Positions 17,080 through 25,255 of a stretch of DNA of 50,901 bases are shown piece after piece. The stretch is from NCBI GenBank assembly GCA_945862125.1, contig CAMAYC010000023.1, positions 1 through 50,901 on the forward strand, in the 5' to 3' direction. The notes beneath the pieces are model-generated. The model worked only from the letters and a program-made list of their open reading frames with translations. It searched no databases and was not told where the DNA came from. The position numbers were made by a program, and so were the translations under genes. This stretch comes from Reyranella massiliensis 521. Its GTDB lineage: Bacteria; Pseudomonadota; Alphaproteobacteria; Reyranellales; Reyranellaceae. Each line of letters opens with the position of its first letter. Positions within the stretch are counted from its first letter, which is position 1.

Positions 17080-17826
17080 TCAATTGACGCCGATCGCCCG
17101 GCTCATCGTCGCCCCGATCTCGCCATGAATGACCATGTCGGCGCTCTCGTCCTGATCGGTCGGGTCGCGATTGACGATGACCAGCTTCGCGCCCTTGCGC
17201 TTGGCCATGCCGGGAAAACCTGCCGCCGGATAGACGACGAGCGAGCTGCCGAGCACGATGAAGAGATCGCAGGCGAGCGTCTCATCCTGGGCGCGCGCCA
17301 TCTGGATCTCCGGCATCGCCTGGCCGAACGAGATGGTCGCGGTCTTTACGATACCGTCGCACTTCTCGCAGATCGGCAGGTTGCCGCCGTCGAGGAATGC
17401 CCGCCGGATCGGGGCCAACCCGTAACGCTGGCCGCAATCGAGGCACGAAGCATAGGTCGCGTTGCCATGCAGTTCGATCACCCGGGCATCCGGCACGCCG
17501 GAACGCTGGTGCAGCCCATCGACATTCTGCGTGATGATGGCGCTCATGCGACCTTGCTCGACCAGCTTGGCGAGCGCCCGGTGCCCGGCGTTGGGCTCGG
17601 CCTTGAGCATGACATCGTCGGTCGCGAACTTCCGCATCCACGATTCCCGGCGCATTTCTTCCGACGAAATGAAATCGTCGAAATAGATCGGCTTGTATTT
17701 CGTCCAGATGCCGCCGGGAGACCGGAAATCCGGAATGCCGGATTCGGTCGAGATGCCGGCGCCGGTGAAAGCGACGATACGCTTCGCCGACGCGATCATT
17801 GCCTGCAGCCGTTCGATATCGTCCAT
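17080..17826 (-). CDS. cobB: Sir2 family NAD-dependent protein deacylase
   Basis: 248 residues. Removes acyl groups from lysines using NAD in the cytosol. NAD motif TGAGISTESGIPDFRSPGG (about 21-39), TQNVDGLH (99-106), catalytic His in ELHGN (H120), and zinc cysteines CLDC (128/131) and CEKC (153/156). The Ala-rich C-terminus FIVLGSSLVVYPAAG and VIVNRDPT is typical. The start ATG 17826 leaves about 80 bases to the divergent deacetylase gene. Gene symbol by family. Confidence 0.93.
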   Translation of the reverse strand: MDDIERLQAMIASAKRIVAFTGAGISTESGIPDFRSPGGIWTKYKPIYFDDFISSEEMRRESWMRKFATDDVMLKAEPNAGHRALAKLVEQGRMSAIITQNVDGLHQRSGVPDARVIELHGNATYASCLDCGQRYGLAPIRRAFLDGGNLPICEKCDGIVKTATISFGQAMPEIQMARAQDETLACDLFIVLGSSLVVYPAAGFPGMAKRKGAKLVIVNRDPTDQDESADMVIHGEIGATMSRAIGVN

Positions 17827-17907
17827 CGGATCCAGATCATGCAGGCTCCTGTGGGCGAAGGCAACGAATCTGCCTAAGCTGCGGCCGTGTCACCGGGAGC
17901 CAATGCC

Positions 17908-18765
17908 ATGCCGCGCCACATCGTCTGCCTCACCTTCGACCACGACCACCTATCCGGCTTCATTGCCCGCGGAATGACCTCACCGACGGCGATATCGCGC
18001 GGCGAGTACGATGTCGTGGTCATCCCTCGCCTGATAACCTTGCTCGCCCGCTACGGGGTCAAGGCGACGTTCTTCACTCCCGGACATACGATCGACAGCA
18101 CGCCTGAGGCAGTGATGCCTTATGTCGAGGCCGGCCACGAACTCGCCCATCACGGCTGGACCCACCGCCTCCCCGTCACCCTGTCACGCGAAGAAGAGGA
18201 AGAAGAGATCGTTCGCGGCAACGAGTCGATCAGGCGCGTCAGTGGTCAGAAGGCCCGCGGCTATCGATCGCCCGCCTGGGATCTCTCGCCGCACTCGATC
18301 GAGCTCCTGCTGAAGCACGGCATCCGCTACGACAGTTCGATGATGGGCCACGATTACGACTGCTACTACGCCCGGCAGGGCGACGTGGCTGAGCTTCACA
18401 AGCCGTTCGTGCGCGGCCGCGAGACCGAGTTGCTCGAGATGCCGATCAGCTGGTCCCTCGACGACTTCCCGCACTTCGAATACATGCGCCTGCCGAATGG
18501 CTCGGTTCAGCAGGGCCTGATGAACGCCGCTGGCGTGCTGGAAAATTTCGTCGACGACTACACCTACATGACCCGGGTCTGCGACTTCGGAATCCTGACC
18601 TACACTTTCCATCCACATGTGATCGGACGCGGCCATCGCATGATGATGCTGGAACGCCTGATCCAGCGCCTGAGCGAGGCTGGCGCGGTGTTCGCGACCA
18701 TGGAAGATGCCATGCAGGAATGGCTGTCGCACCACCTGGGCGGTCGCAAGGCCGCCGCGGAATAA
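17908..18765 (+). CDS. Polysaccharide deacetylase family (CE4, HpPgdA-like) protein
   Basis: 285 residues. NodB-homology fold: LTFDHDH holds the catalytic/metal Asp pair, and HHGWTH is the H-x3-H metal motif. Further conserved pieces are GYRSPAWDLSPHSIELLLKH, MPISWSLDDFPHFEY and LTYTFHPHVIGRGHR. These match the cytosolic CE4 branch that includes HpPgdA and cyclic imidase/allantoinase PuuE-like enzymes rather than secreted chitin deacetylases; no signal peptide is present. ATG 17908 has GGGAG 10 bases ahead; GTG 17887 is an in-frame alternative. One base separates its stop from the convergent DehI-like gene. Confidence 0.83.
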   Translation: MPRHIVCLTFDHDHLSGFIARGMTSPTAISRGEYDVVVIPRLITLLARYGVKATFFTPGHTIDSTPEAVMPYVEAGHELAHHGWTHRLPVTLSREEEEEEIVRGNESIRRVSGQKARGYRSPAWDLSPHSIELLLKHGIRYDSSMMGHDYDCYYARQGDVAELHKPFVRGRETELLEMPISWSLDDFPHFEYMRLPNGSVQQGLMNAAGVLENFVDDYTYMTRVCDFGILTYTFHPHVIGRGHRMMMLERLIQRLSEAGAVFATMEDAMQEWLSHHLGGRKAAAE

Positions 18766-18766
18766 T

Positions 18767-19555
18767 CTAGAGCGCGTTTCCCCTCACGACGCGGATGGCC
18801 CGGCAGATGGTCACCATCTTGCCGATGGCGTGATCGAGAAAGAGGCTCACGCCCGCTTCGATCCGGGCGGCCGAAGCCGGCCGGTCCGCCGCAATGGCCC
18901 GGGCCAGCCCTCTCGCCATCTCGTGGGCGCCGGCCCGGTTTGCAACGATGGCGCGGTCGAGCGATCCATCCGCCTGGACCGCCTGCAGCGCCGTCTCCAC
19001 GCGCCGCAGGAATGCCGGGGCATGGGCAAGGTGGCGGTACATGCTGGCCAGGATGAGTTGCCGGTCGTCCCCGAAGCCGTTGAGGCGGCGCACCAGCGCC
19101 CAGGTTTCAGGTGTTACGTCGGATTCCGAGGCCAGCGGCGGCAAGGCCACGTCGGGCGCCGGCAAGCGGGGCCCGCCCGCAGGCGCCGGCCCCTCGCCCG
19201 CTTCGCCCCGCAGCCAGGCCGCCAAAGCCCCCAGGGCGAAGAGATTGATGGTGTTGGAATGGTCGTAGCTCGCCAGCACGGCGTCCACGCTCTCGGGCTC
19301 CGAACCTGCTAGAGGCGCGAGCCGCGGCAGGACCATGGTCGTGCGGAAACGGCGGGCCGCCTCGTCCGGCAAGCCGTCCAGATAGAGCGGCTTTACCGCG
19401 GCCCAGGCCCATGGCAGGGCACCGTCGAACGTAGCGAGATGCCGCCAAACGAGATTGACGACCCGAACGCCTACGGTGACGCGGATGTCGTCGAACAGCC
19501 GTGCGATCTCGCCCGTCGCCGATTCTTCGGCGACGGCGGGCAGCGGGTCGCTCAC
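18767..19555 (-). CDS. DehI-like (2-haloacid dehalogenase family) all-helical protein
   Basis: 262 residues, no signal peptide. It looks like the DehI family, in which one chain contains two related halves: here VVNLVWRHLATFDGALPWAW (about 32-51) and ILASMYRHLAHAPAFLRRVE (about 168-187), each with a RHLA core. DehI enzymes hydrolyse both D- and L-2-haloacids (family knowledge); I cannot confirm the catalytic Asp by hand and the protein is somewhat shorter than the roughly 290 residues of known enzymes. It may be a non-dehalogenating relative. GTG start overlaps the PhyH stop (GTGA). Last gene of a seven-gene operon. Confidence 0.55.
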   Translation of the reverse strand: MSDPLPAVAEESATGEIARLFDDIRVTVGVRVVNLVWRHLATFDGALPWAWAAVKPLYLDGLPDEAARRFRTTMVLPRLAPLAGSEPESVDAVLASYDHSNTINLFALGALAAWLRGEAGEGPAPAGGPRLPAPDVALPPLASESDVTPETWALVRRLNGFGDDRQLILASMYRHLAHAPAFLRRVETALQAVQADGSLDRAIVANRAGAHEMARGLARAIAADRPASAARIEAGVSLFLDHAIGKMVTICRAIRVVRGNAL

Positions 19556-20433
19556 TCCGCCGCCTGCTTGGAGTCCTGTCCGATGACGGTGAAGAACGAC
19601 GCTGTCTTGGGCTGCTTAGGCAATTCGACCAGACCTTCCTTCAGCCGGGCGAACTTCGCTTCCGTGCCCCGCACGATGCGGCCTTCGTTGGGACTGGGCA
19701 TCGGATTGCGCGCGAGCGGCATGGCATCGGCGGCCGTGTAGACGCAGATATAGAGACCGCGCGACCTGTCGGATCCGTTCGCGGCCGAGCCGTGCAGCAG
19801 CCGCGTGTGCATGAGGCAGACGCTGCCAGCCTTGCCGAAGCACGGCACCGATTGCTCAAGCGCCTTCTTCTCCTCGTCGGCGGCCACCGCGCCGGTGAAG
19901 CGATCGCCGTCGAACAGCGACAGCACCGGCCCCTTGTGCGAGCCCGGCACGACCGTGAGCGCGCCGTTGCTCTCGTCGATGTCATCGAGGAACAGCAGCG
20001 CCGTCACGATGTCGTCGTTGGTGTGCGGCGTGTAGGCGAAGTCCTGGTGGTACGACACCTCGGTCTTGGCGCCGGGCAGCTTCAGGTTGATCTTGCAGTG
20101 GTGGAATTTCAGGTTCGGGCCGACCAGTTCGGCCACCATGTCGACCATCGCCGCGTCGAGCATGACCTCGCGATAGGCGTCGGAGATGTCGGATGGGTTG
20201 TTGATCCGCCGCAGCGCCGGCTTTTCCGCCGTGTGCTCGACGCCCATGTCGTAGCGCGGCCGGCCGTCGATCGTGGGCGGCCCGAACGGCGCCGAATGCG
20301 CACGGCTCTGCTCGACCCACGAGGCGATCTCCGCCTTGAGGGCAGCAAGCTGGGCTGGCGTGACGGCGTCCTCGGCGACGAGATAACCGTCGCGCCAGAA
20401 GGCATCGCGCTGTTCCTGGGTCAATACCGCCAT
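19552..20433 (-). CDS. Phytanoyl-CoA dioxygenase (PhyH) family protein
   Basis: 293 residues, Fe(II)/2-oxoglutarate-dependent oxygenase fold. Iron ligands appear as the HxD of SYHQDFAYTPHTNDD (H129, D131) and the distal His in HTRLLHGSA (H214); R225 in SDRSRGLY is placed to bind 2-oxoglutarate. VVPGSHKGP is another family motif. It would hydroxylate an organic acid or CoA thioester beside the carboxyl group or elsewhere; substrate unknown. Lies 27 bases after the crotonase gene and overlaps the DehI-like gene by 4 bases. Confidence 0.87.
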   Translation of the reverse strand: MAVLTQEQRDAFWRDGYLVAEDAVTPAQLAALKAEIASWVEQSRAHSAPFGPPTIDGRPRYDMGVEHTAEKPALRRINNPSDISDAYREVMLDAAMVDMVAELVGPNLKFHHCKINLKLPGAKTEVSYHQDFAYTPHTNDDIVTALLFLDDIDESNGALTVVPGSHKGPVLSLFDGDRFTGAVAADEEKKALEQSVPCFGKAGSVCLMHTRLLHGSAANGSDRSRGLYICVYTAADAMPLARNPMPSPNEGRIVRGTEAKFARLKEGLVELPKQPKTASFFTVIGQDSKQAAE

Positions 20434-20460
20434 GACCGCCTCCTTTTAGCGTCGCCTAAC

Positions 20461-21261
20461 TCAACGTCCTTTGAACACCGGCCGGCGCTTTTCCATGAAC
20501 GCGGTACGGCCTTCTTTGTAGTCCTCGGAGTCGAAGCACTCCTTTACCAACCCGCTGAGACGGGCGAAATCGGGCTTGCCGTCGAGCCGGGTCAGTTCCT
20601 CGATGGTGCGCTTGGCGGCATGCATGGTGAGCGGCGCATTCTCGCCGATCAGTTTGCAGTAGTTGTCGACATAGGCGTCGAGCTCGGCGTCGGGCACGAT
20701 GCGGGTCATCAGACCCATGCCGAAGGCCTCCTGGGCGGAGAAGTGCCGTGCGGTGAAGAATATCTCCTTGGCATGCGATGGTCCGACCAGATCCGTCAGG
20801 ATCTTCAGGCCGCTGGCGCGGTAGCCGAGGCCAAGACGCGCCGCTGGCACGCCGAACTTGCTGATATCGGAGGCGATGCGGATGTCGCAGAGCAGCGATA
20901 CAGCCAGCCCACCACCGATGCAGTAGCCCCTGATGCGGGCAATCGTCGGCTTCGAGCACTTGTTGAGCCGGGCGTTCGCAACCTCACCGATCTTGTCGTA
21001 GTAGGCCACCTGTTCGGGCGTGTTGCGCGCCTTCTCGAACTCCGAGATGTCGGCCCCCGAGACGAAGGCCTTGTCGCCAGCGCCGGTGACGACGACGACG
21101 CGGATCGCCGGATCTTTCTCGAACTCGTCGAGGATGACGGGGATCGCCTCCCACATATCGGTCGAGGTGGCGTTGTGCTTGTGCGGCTTGTTGAAGACGA
21201 GCCGGCCGACCGGGCCCACCTTCTCCGCGATCATGTTGGGGGTTGGGCTGAAGTTGCCCAT
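20461..21261 (-). CDS. Crotonase-fold protein lacking both hydratase glutamates
   Basis: 266 residues of the enoyl-CoA hydratase/isomerase superfamily. Oxyanion-hole motifs VSGADISEF and YCIGGGLAVSLLCDIRIASD are clear. Aligning by hand to rat mitochondrial hydratase, the two catalytic Glu positions (GGGCELA and QPEILLG) are Ala here (A120 in GGGLAV, A140 in GVPAARLG). It is therefore unlikely to be an ordinary hydratase; the fold also supports isomerase, decarboxylase, hydrolase or dehalogenase chemistry. The ATG overlaps the CoA-transferase stop (ATGA), implying joint action on the same CoA ester. Confidence 0.85.
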   Translation of the reverse strand: MGNFSPTPNMIAEKVGPVGRLVFNKPHKHNATSTDMWEAIPVILDEFEKDPAIRVVVVTGAGDKAFVSGADISEFEKARNTPEQVAYYDKIGEVANARLNKCSKPTIARIRGYCIGGGLAVSLLCDIRIASDISKFGVPAARLGLGYRASGLKILTDLVGPSHAKEIFFTARHFSAQEAFGMGLMTRIVPDAELDAYVDNYCKLIGENAPLTMHAAKRTIEELTRLDGKPDFARLSGLVKECFDSEDYKEGRTAFMEKRRPVFKGR

Positions 21262-22439
21262 CAGACCACTCCCCGCTTGCGGAAGCCGTCGATCGCTGCG
21301 GCGTCATAGCCGAATTCCGACAGGATCGAGTCGGTGTGCTCGCCCTGCTCCGGCGTGGCGGTCCACTCCTCGACCGTGGTGCGGCTCATGTTGATCGCCT
21401 GGCCGATCACTTCCTGCAGGCCGAGCTTGGGATGGTTCACTTCACGCGCCATCCGCAGGTGTTTGACCTGCGGATCGGCAAACATCTCGTCCATCTTGTA
21501 GATCGGCCCGGCCGGGACGCCCGCCTTGTTCAGCTTCTCGACCGCTTCGGCGCTGTTGAAGGCCGCCATCCGCTTGTCGATCTCTGCATTGAGCGCATCG
21601 CGGTTCTTGGCGCGCGCCTTGTCGGTCGAGAAGCGCTCGTCGGTCATCAGCTCCGGCGCGCTGATCGATTCGCAGAAGCGCTTGTAGATGTGGCCGCCCG
21701 AAGCCGCGATGTTGATGTAGCCGTCCTTGGTCTTGAAGACGCCGGTCGGGATCGAGGTCGGATGGTTGTTGCCGGCCTGGCCCGGTACGTCCTTGGCCAA
21801 CGTCCAGCGCGCCGCCTGGAAGTCGCACATCGAGATCATCGCCTGCAGCAGCGAACTCGACACCCACTGCCCTTGCCCCGAAACCTCGCGCTCGAGCAGG
21901 GCAATGAAACAGCCGATCGCGCAGTGCAGGCCCGCGCCCACGTCGGCGACGGCGATACCGGCACGCACCGGGCCTCCGCCCGGCTGGCCGGTGACCCACA
22001 TGATGCCGCCCATTCCCTGGGCGATCTGGTCGAAACCGGCGCGCTCGGCATAGGGCCCGTCCTGGCCGAAGCCCGAGATCGATCCGAGGATGATCCTGGG
22101 GTTCACCTTCTTCAGGCTCTCGTAGTCGATGCCGAGGCGGAACTTCACGTCGGCGCGGTAATTCTCGATCACCACGTCGGCCTTCTCGACCATCTTCATG
22201 AAGATGGCCTTGCCCTCCGGCTCCTTGAGATTGAGCGTGATCGAACGCTTGTTGCGGTGGAGGTTCTGGAAGTCGGGGCCATGGCGCGGCCCGCCCATAT
22301 CGCCCTCTGCGACGCCCGGCGGCATCTCGATCTTGATACAGTTGGCGCCCCAATCGGCGAAGTAGCGGACGGCGGTCGGACCGGCGCGTACCCGCGTCAG
22401 GTCGAGGACGGTGAAACGGGCAAGCGGTCCAGCGGTCAT
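21261..22439 (-). CDS. Class III CoA-transferase (CaiB/BaiF)
   Basis: 392 residues, family-typical. The chain opens FTVLDLTRVRAGPTAVRYFADWGANCIKIE, with VIENYRADV and SGFGQDGPYAERAGFDQIAQGMGG. The nucleophilic Asp is D166 in AGIAVADVGAG. It moves CoA from a donor such as succinyl-CoA to a carboxylate, so it would activate the compound imported by the upstream ABC system. Starts 22 bases after the ATPase gene and overlaps the crotonase gene. Confidence 0.9.
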   Translation of the reverse strand: MTAGPLARFTVLDLTRVRAGPTAVRYFADWGANCIKIEMPPGVAEGDMGGPRHGPDFQNLHRNKRSITLNLKEPEGKAIFMKMVEKADVVIENYRADVKFRLGIDYESLKKVNPRIILGSISGFGQDGPYAERAGFDQIAQGMGGIMWVTGQPGGGPVRAGIAVADVGAGLHCAIGCFIALLEREVSGQGQWVSSSLLQAMISMCDFQAARWTLAKDVPGQAGNNHPTSIPTGVFKTKDGYINIAASGGHIYKRFCESISAPELMTDERFSTDKARAKNRDALNAEIDKRMAAFNSAEAVEKLNKAGVPAGPIYKMDEMFADPQVKHLRMAREVNHPKLGLQEVIGQAINMSRTTVEEWTATPEQGEHTDSILSEFGYDAAAIDGFRKRGVV

Positions 22440-22461
22440 GCTCTCACTCTGGGTTAAAAAC

Positions 22462-23523
22462 CTATTCTACGCGTACCATGGCAGCCGGATCGATCTCCAA
22501 CCAGACATGGCTGCCGACCTCGAAAACGGAGGTCGGCGCCGTCGAGACTCGTATCGGCTTGGCGCCGCCCAGCGGCCTCGCCTGATAGTCCCAGTACTCC
22601 CCGAGATAAGCCCGGTCGGTGATCTCGGCTTCGACAGCAAGGACCGGGCCAGCCGGCTTCCGGGCGCTGAGGCCAACCGCCTGGGGCCGCAGGGAGTACA
22701 GCAGTTGCCCCGGGCCATCCGCCCCCTCAACCATGCCAGCCGGCGCCGCAAACCCGTCGAAGCGGACATCGCTGCCGTTCCGGGAGCCCTCCAGGAAATT
22801 GGTGCGGCCGATGAAGCCTGCGACGAAGCGGCTGCGCGGCCGGCCATAGAGAACGTGCGGCGCGTCGACCTGCTCGATGCGGCCTTTGTTCATGACGACG
22901 ATGCGGTCCGACGTCACCATCGCCTCGGACTGGTCGTGCGTGACATAGACCGTGGTGATCTTGAATTCGTCGTGCAGCCGGCGGATCTCGAAGCGCATCT
23001 CCTCGCGAAGATTGGCATCGAGATTGGAGAGCGGCTCGTCGAGCAGGAGCACCTCGGGCTCGACGACGATGGCGCGCGCCAGCGCCACGCGCTGCTGCTG
23101 GCCGCCAGACAGTTCCGACGGGTAACGGCCCTTCAGGGCCCGCATCTGCACGACATCGAGGATGGCATCGACCCGGCGGTCGACCTCGGCGCGCGACATC
23201 TTGCGCACCTGCAGGCCGAAGCCGACGTTCTCGCCCACCGTCATGTTGGGCCAGATCGCATAGCTCTGGAAGATCATCGACATGCGCCGCCGCTCGGGCG
23301 GCACGACACCCGACGGTGCGGATATCTGCTGGCCGTCCATCTCGATCGTGCCGGTGCTGGGCGGCGCAAAACCCGCGATCATGCGGAGCGTCGTGGTCTT
23401 GCCGCAGCCCGAGGGCCCGAGCAGGGAGACGAACTCGCCCTTCTGCAGTTCGAGAGAGAAATCGGCGACCGCTTCGAAATTGCCGTAGCGACGCGAGACG
23501 TTCTTCAGGACCAGCTTGCTCAT
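22462..23523 (-). CDS. ABC transporter ATPase (Fe3+/polyamine/phosphonate type)
   Basis: 353 residues. ATPase domain with Walker A GPSGCGKTT, Q-loop, signature LSGGQQQRVALARAI, Walker B VLLLDEPLSNLD and switch His in TVYVTHDQSEA. A C-terminal TOBE domain follows (FDGFAAPAG... LLYSLRPQAVGLS ... VWLEIDP). ATG 23523 overlaps the permease stop (ATGA); an upstream in-frame start at 23577 would lie within the permease gene and is unlikely. Powers the importer encoded by the next two genes. Confidence 0.92.
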   Translation of the reverse strand: MSKLVLKNVSRRYGNFEAVADFSLELQKGEFVSLLGPSGCGKTTTLRMIAGFAPPSTGTIEMDGQQISAPSGVVPPERRRMSMIFQSYAIWPNMTVGENVGFGLQVRKMSRAEVDRRVDAILDVVQMRALKGRYPSELSGGQQQRVALARAIVVEPEVLLLDEPLSNLDANLREEMRFEIRRLHDEFKITTVYVTHDQSEAMVTSDRIVVMNKGRIEQVDAPHVLYGRPRSRFVAGFIGRTNFLEGSRNGSDVRFDGFAAPAGMVEGADGPGQLLYSLRPQAVGLSARKPAGPVLAVEAEITDRAYLGEYWDYQARPLGGAKPIRVSTAPTSVFEVGSHVWLEIDPAAMVRVE

Positions 23524-25253
23524 GTCGCGGTCCGCCGCAGCATGAAGTCGCGTCCGAGTGCGCGCTGGCCAATCCACAGCAATGGCAGCGTCAGGAGTTG
23601 CAGGATCAGGGCCAGCGCCGAGAGGTATTCGAAGTTCCCCTCCTCGCTCATGTCGAAGATCATGACGGACGCCACCTTGGTGTTGGGACCATAGAGAAAG
23701 ATCGCCGATGACAGCTCGCGCGTCGCCGGAATGAAGATCAGCAGCCAGGCGCCGAGCAGGCTGCGTTTCAGCAGAGGCGCCACGACCCGCCGCAACGCCA
23801 TCAGGCGGCTGCCGCCCAGCACCCGCACGGCCTCCTCCATCTCCGGATTGAGACTTCGCAGCGCCGCGCTCGCATTGACGTAACCGATCGGCAGGAAGCG
23901 CGTGGTGAAGGCCAGGATCAGGATCAGGGCCGTACCATAGAGCGAGAGCGGCGGCGGCGCATAGGCCGCATAGAAGCCGATCGCCAGCACGACACCCGGG
24001 ATCACAAACGGTGCCACGCAGAGAAAGCCCAGTACTTCAGCAAACGGTACCAGCCGGCGGGTCACGATGTAGGCGATGCCGAGCGTAATCAGCACCGCCG
24101 CCGTGGCAGCCGCGCCGGCATAGAGGAAGCTGTTGATCACCGACTGCGCCGCCGTCGCATGCTCGAACAGCACGAAATCGAAGTTGCGCAGCGTGAGATT
24201 GTCGAGCGAGAACCCGCGTCCCCAGGCCTTGGCGAGGGACGATTGCACCAAAAAGATATACGGCAGGAAGACCGACAGGCTCGCCACGAACATGGCATAG
24301 CCGAACATCGCCCAGCGCCACCGCCCCAGCCGGATCGGCCGGCGCTCCCCGCCCTTGCCGGTGAGGGTCGCGAATCCCTTGCGCGAGGTGATCAACCGCT
24401 GCACCAGGATCAGCAGCACGGTAACTCCCAGGAGTGGCATGGCGTAGGCCGCCGCCACCTCGACGCGTACCGGGTTGCCGAAGAACTGGAAGAGCTGCGT
24501 CGTCACCACGTTGAAGCGCGCTGGAATCGCGATCATCGCCGGTGACGCGAAGAGCGCGATCGCCTCGAGGAAGCAGATGATCAGCCCGCCCAGGATCGCC
24601 GGCAGGGCAAGCGGCAGCGTGACGCGCCGCATCGTGCGCCAGGTCCCCGCCCCCAGGATGTTCGCTGCGTCCTCCATTTCCGACGACACCAGCTCGAGCG
24701 CCGCCGTGGTGAAGATGAAGATGTAGGGAAAGGAATAGAGGGCAATGACGACGACGAGGCCGGTGAAGCTGTAGATGTTGAACGGCCCGGCCTCGGCCCC
24801 GGTCGCAAACATGTAGAAACGGTTCAGCCAACCCGCGTTGGGGCCCGCGAGCAGGATCCACGCCACCGCGCCGGTATAGGGCGGAGTGATGAAGGTCGCG
24901 AGCACCAGCATGCGCGTGAAGCCGCGCCCCGGCATGTCGGTGCGGGCGACACCCCAGGCGAGCGGGATGGCGAAGACGCCGGCCAGGAGCGCCGACCACG
25001 CTCCAAGTTGCAGAGAGTTGAACAGGGCGTCGATGTAGCGCGCACGGCCGTAGGCGGTGGCATAGTTCGACAGCGTGAAGTCGCCCGTCCTCTCGGCCTG
25101 GAAGCTCGTGAGCACGAGGTAAACGAACGGGCTCACCACGAGGATCAGGAGGATCGCGATGATCGCGATCCACAATAACCATGTCGCATCCCAGCGACTC
25201 GTGCTCAGGCTTGGCCCCCGGGATTCTCCGGCCGATGACGCTGCCATCGCCAC
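23520..25253 (-). CDS. Fused ABC transporter permease (FbpB-like, two permease halves)
   Basis: 577 residues with two BPD_transp_1 units in one chain, about 12 membrane spans: the first begins ATWLLWIAIIAILLILVVSP, the second YAMFVASLSVFLPYIFLV. EAA-type coupling loops are MEDAANILGAGTWRTMRRVTLPLALPA and MEEAVRVLGGSRLMALRRVVAPLL. Fused permeases of this kind occur with iron(III), thiamine and aminoethylphosphonate binding proteins. GTG 25253 lies 2 bases after the binding-protein stop; ATG 25247 is equally possible. Confidence 0.92.
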   Translation of the reverse strand: MAMAASSAGESRGPSLSTSRWDATWLLWIAIIAILLILVVSPFVYLVLTSFQAERTGDFTLSNYATAYGRARYIDALFNSLQLGAWSALLAGVFAIPLAWGVARTDMPGRGFTRMLVLATFITPPYTGAVAWILLAGPNAGWLNRFYMFATGAEAGPFNIYSFTGLVVVIALYSFPYIFIFTTAALELVSSEMEDAANILGAGTWRTMRRVTLPLALPAILGGLIICFLEAIALFASPAMIAIPARFNVVTTQLFQFFGNPVRVEVAAAYAMPLLGVTVLLILVQRLITSRKGFATLTGKGGERRPIRLGRWRWAMFGYAMFVASLSVFLPYIFLVQSSLAKAWGRGFSLDNLTLRNFDFVLFEHATAAQSVINSFLYAGAAATAAVLITLGIAYIVTRRLVPFAEVLGFLCVAPFVIPGVVLAIGFYAAYAPPPLSLYGTALILILAFTTRFLPIGYVNASAALRSLNPEMEEAVRVLGGSRLMALRRVVAPLLKRSLLGAWLLIFIPATRELSSAIFLYGPNTKVASVMIFDMSEEGNFEYLSALALILQLLTLPLLWIGQRALGRDFMLRRTAT

Positions 25254-25255
25254 CG

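Noticed and set aside
19501..21309. 602-codon plus-strand open frame over the PhyH and crotonase genes
   Set aside because: Composition artefact opposite two well-supported genes; the translation is His/Arg/Asp-rich without family features.
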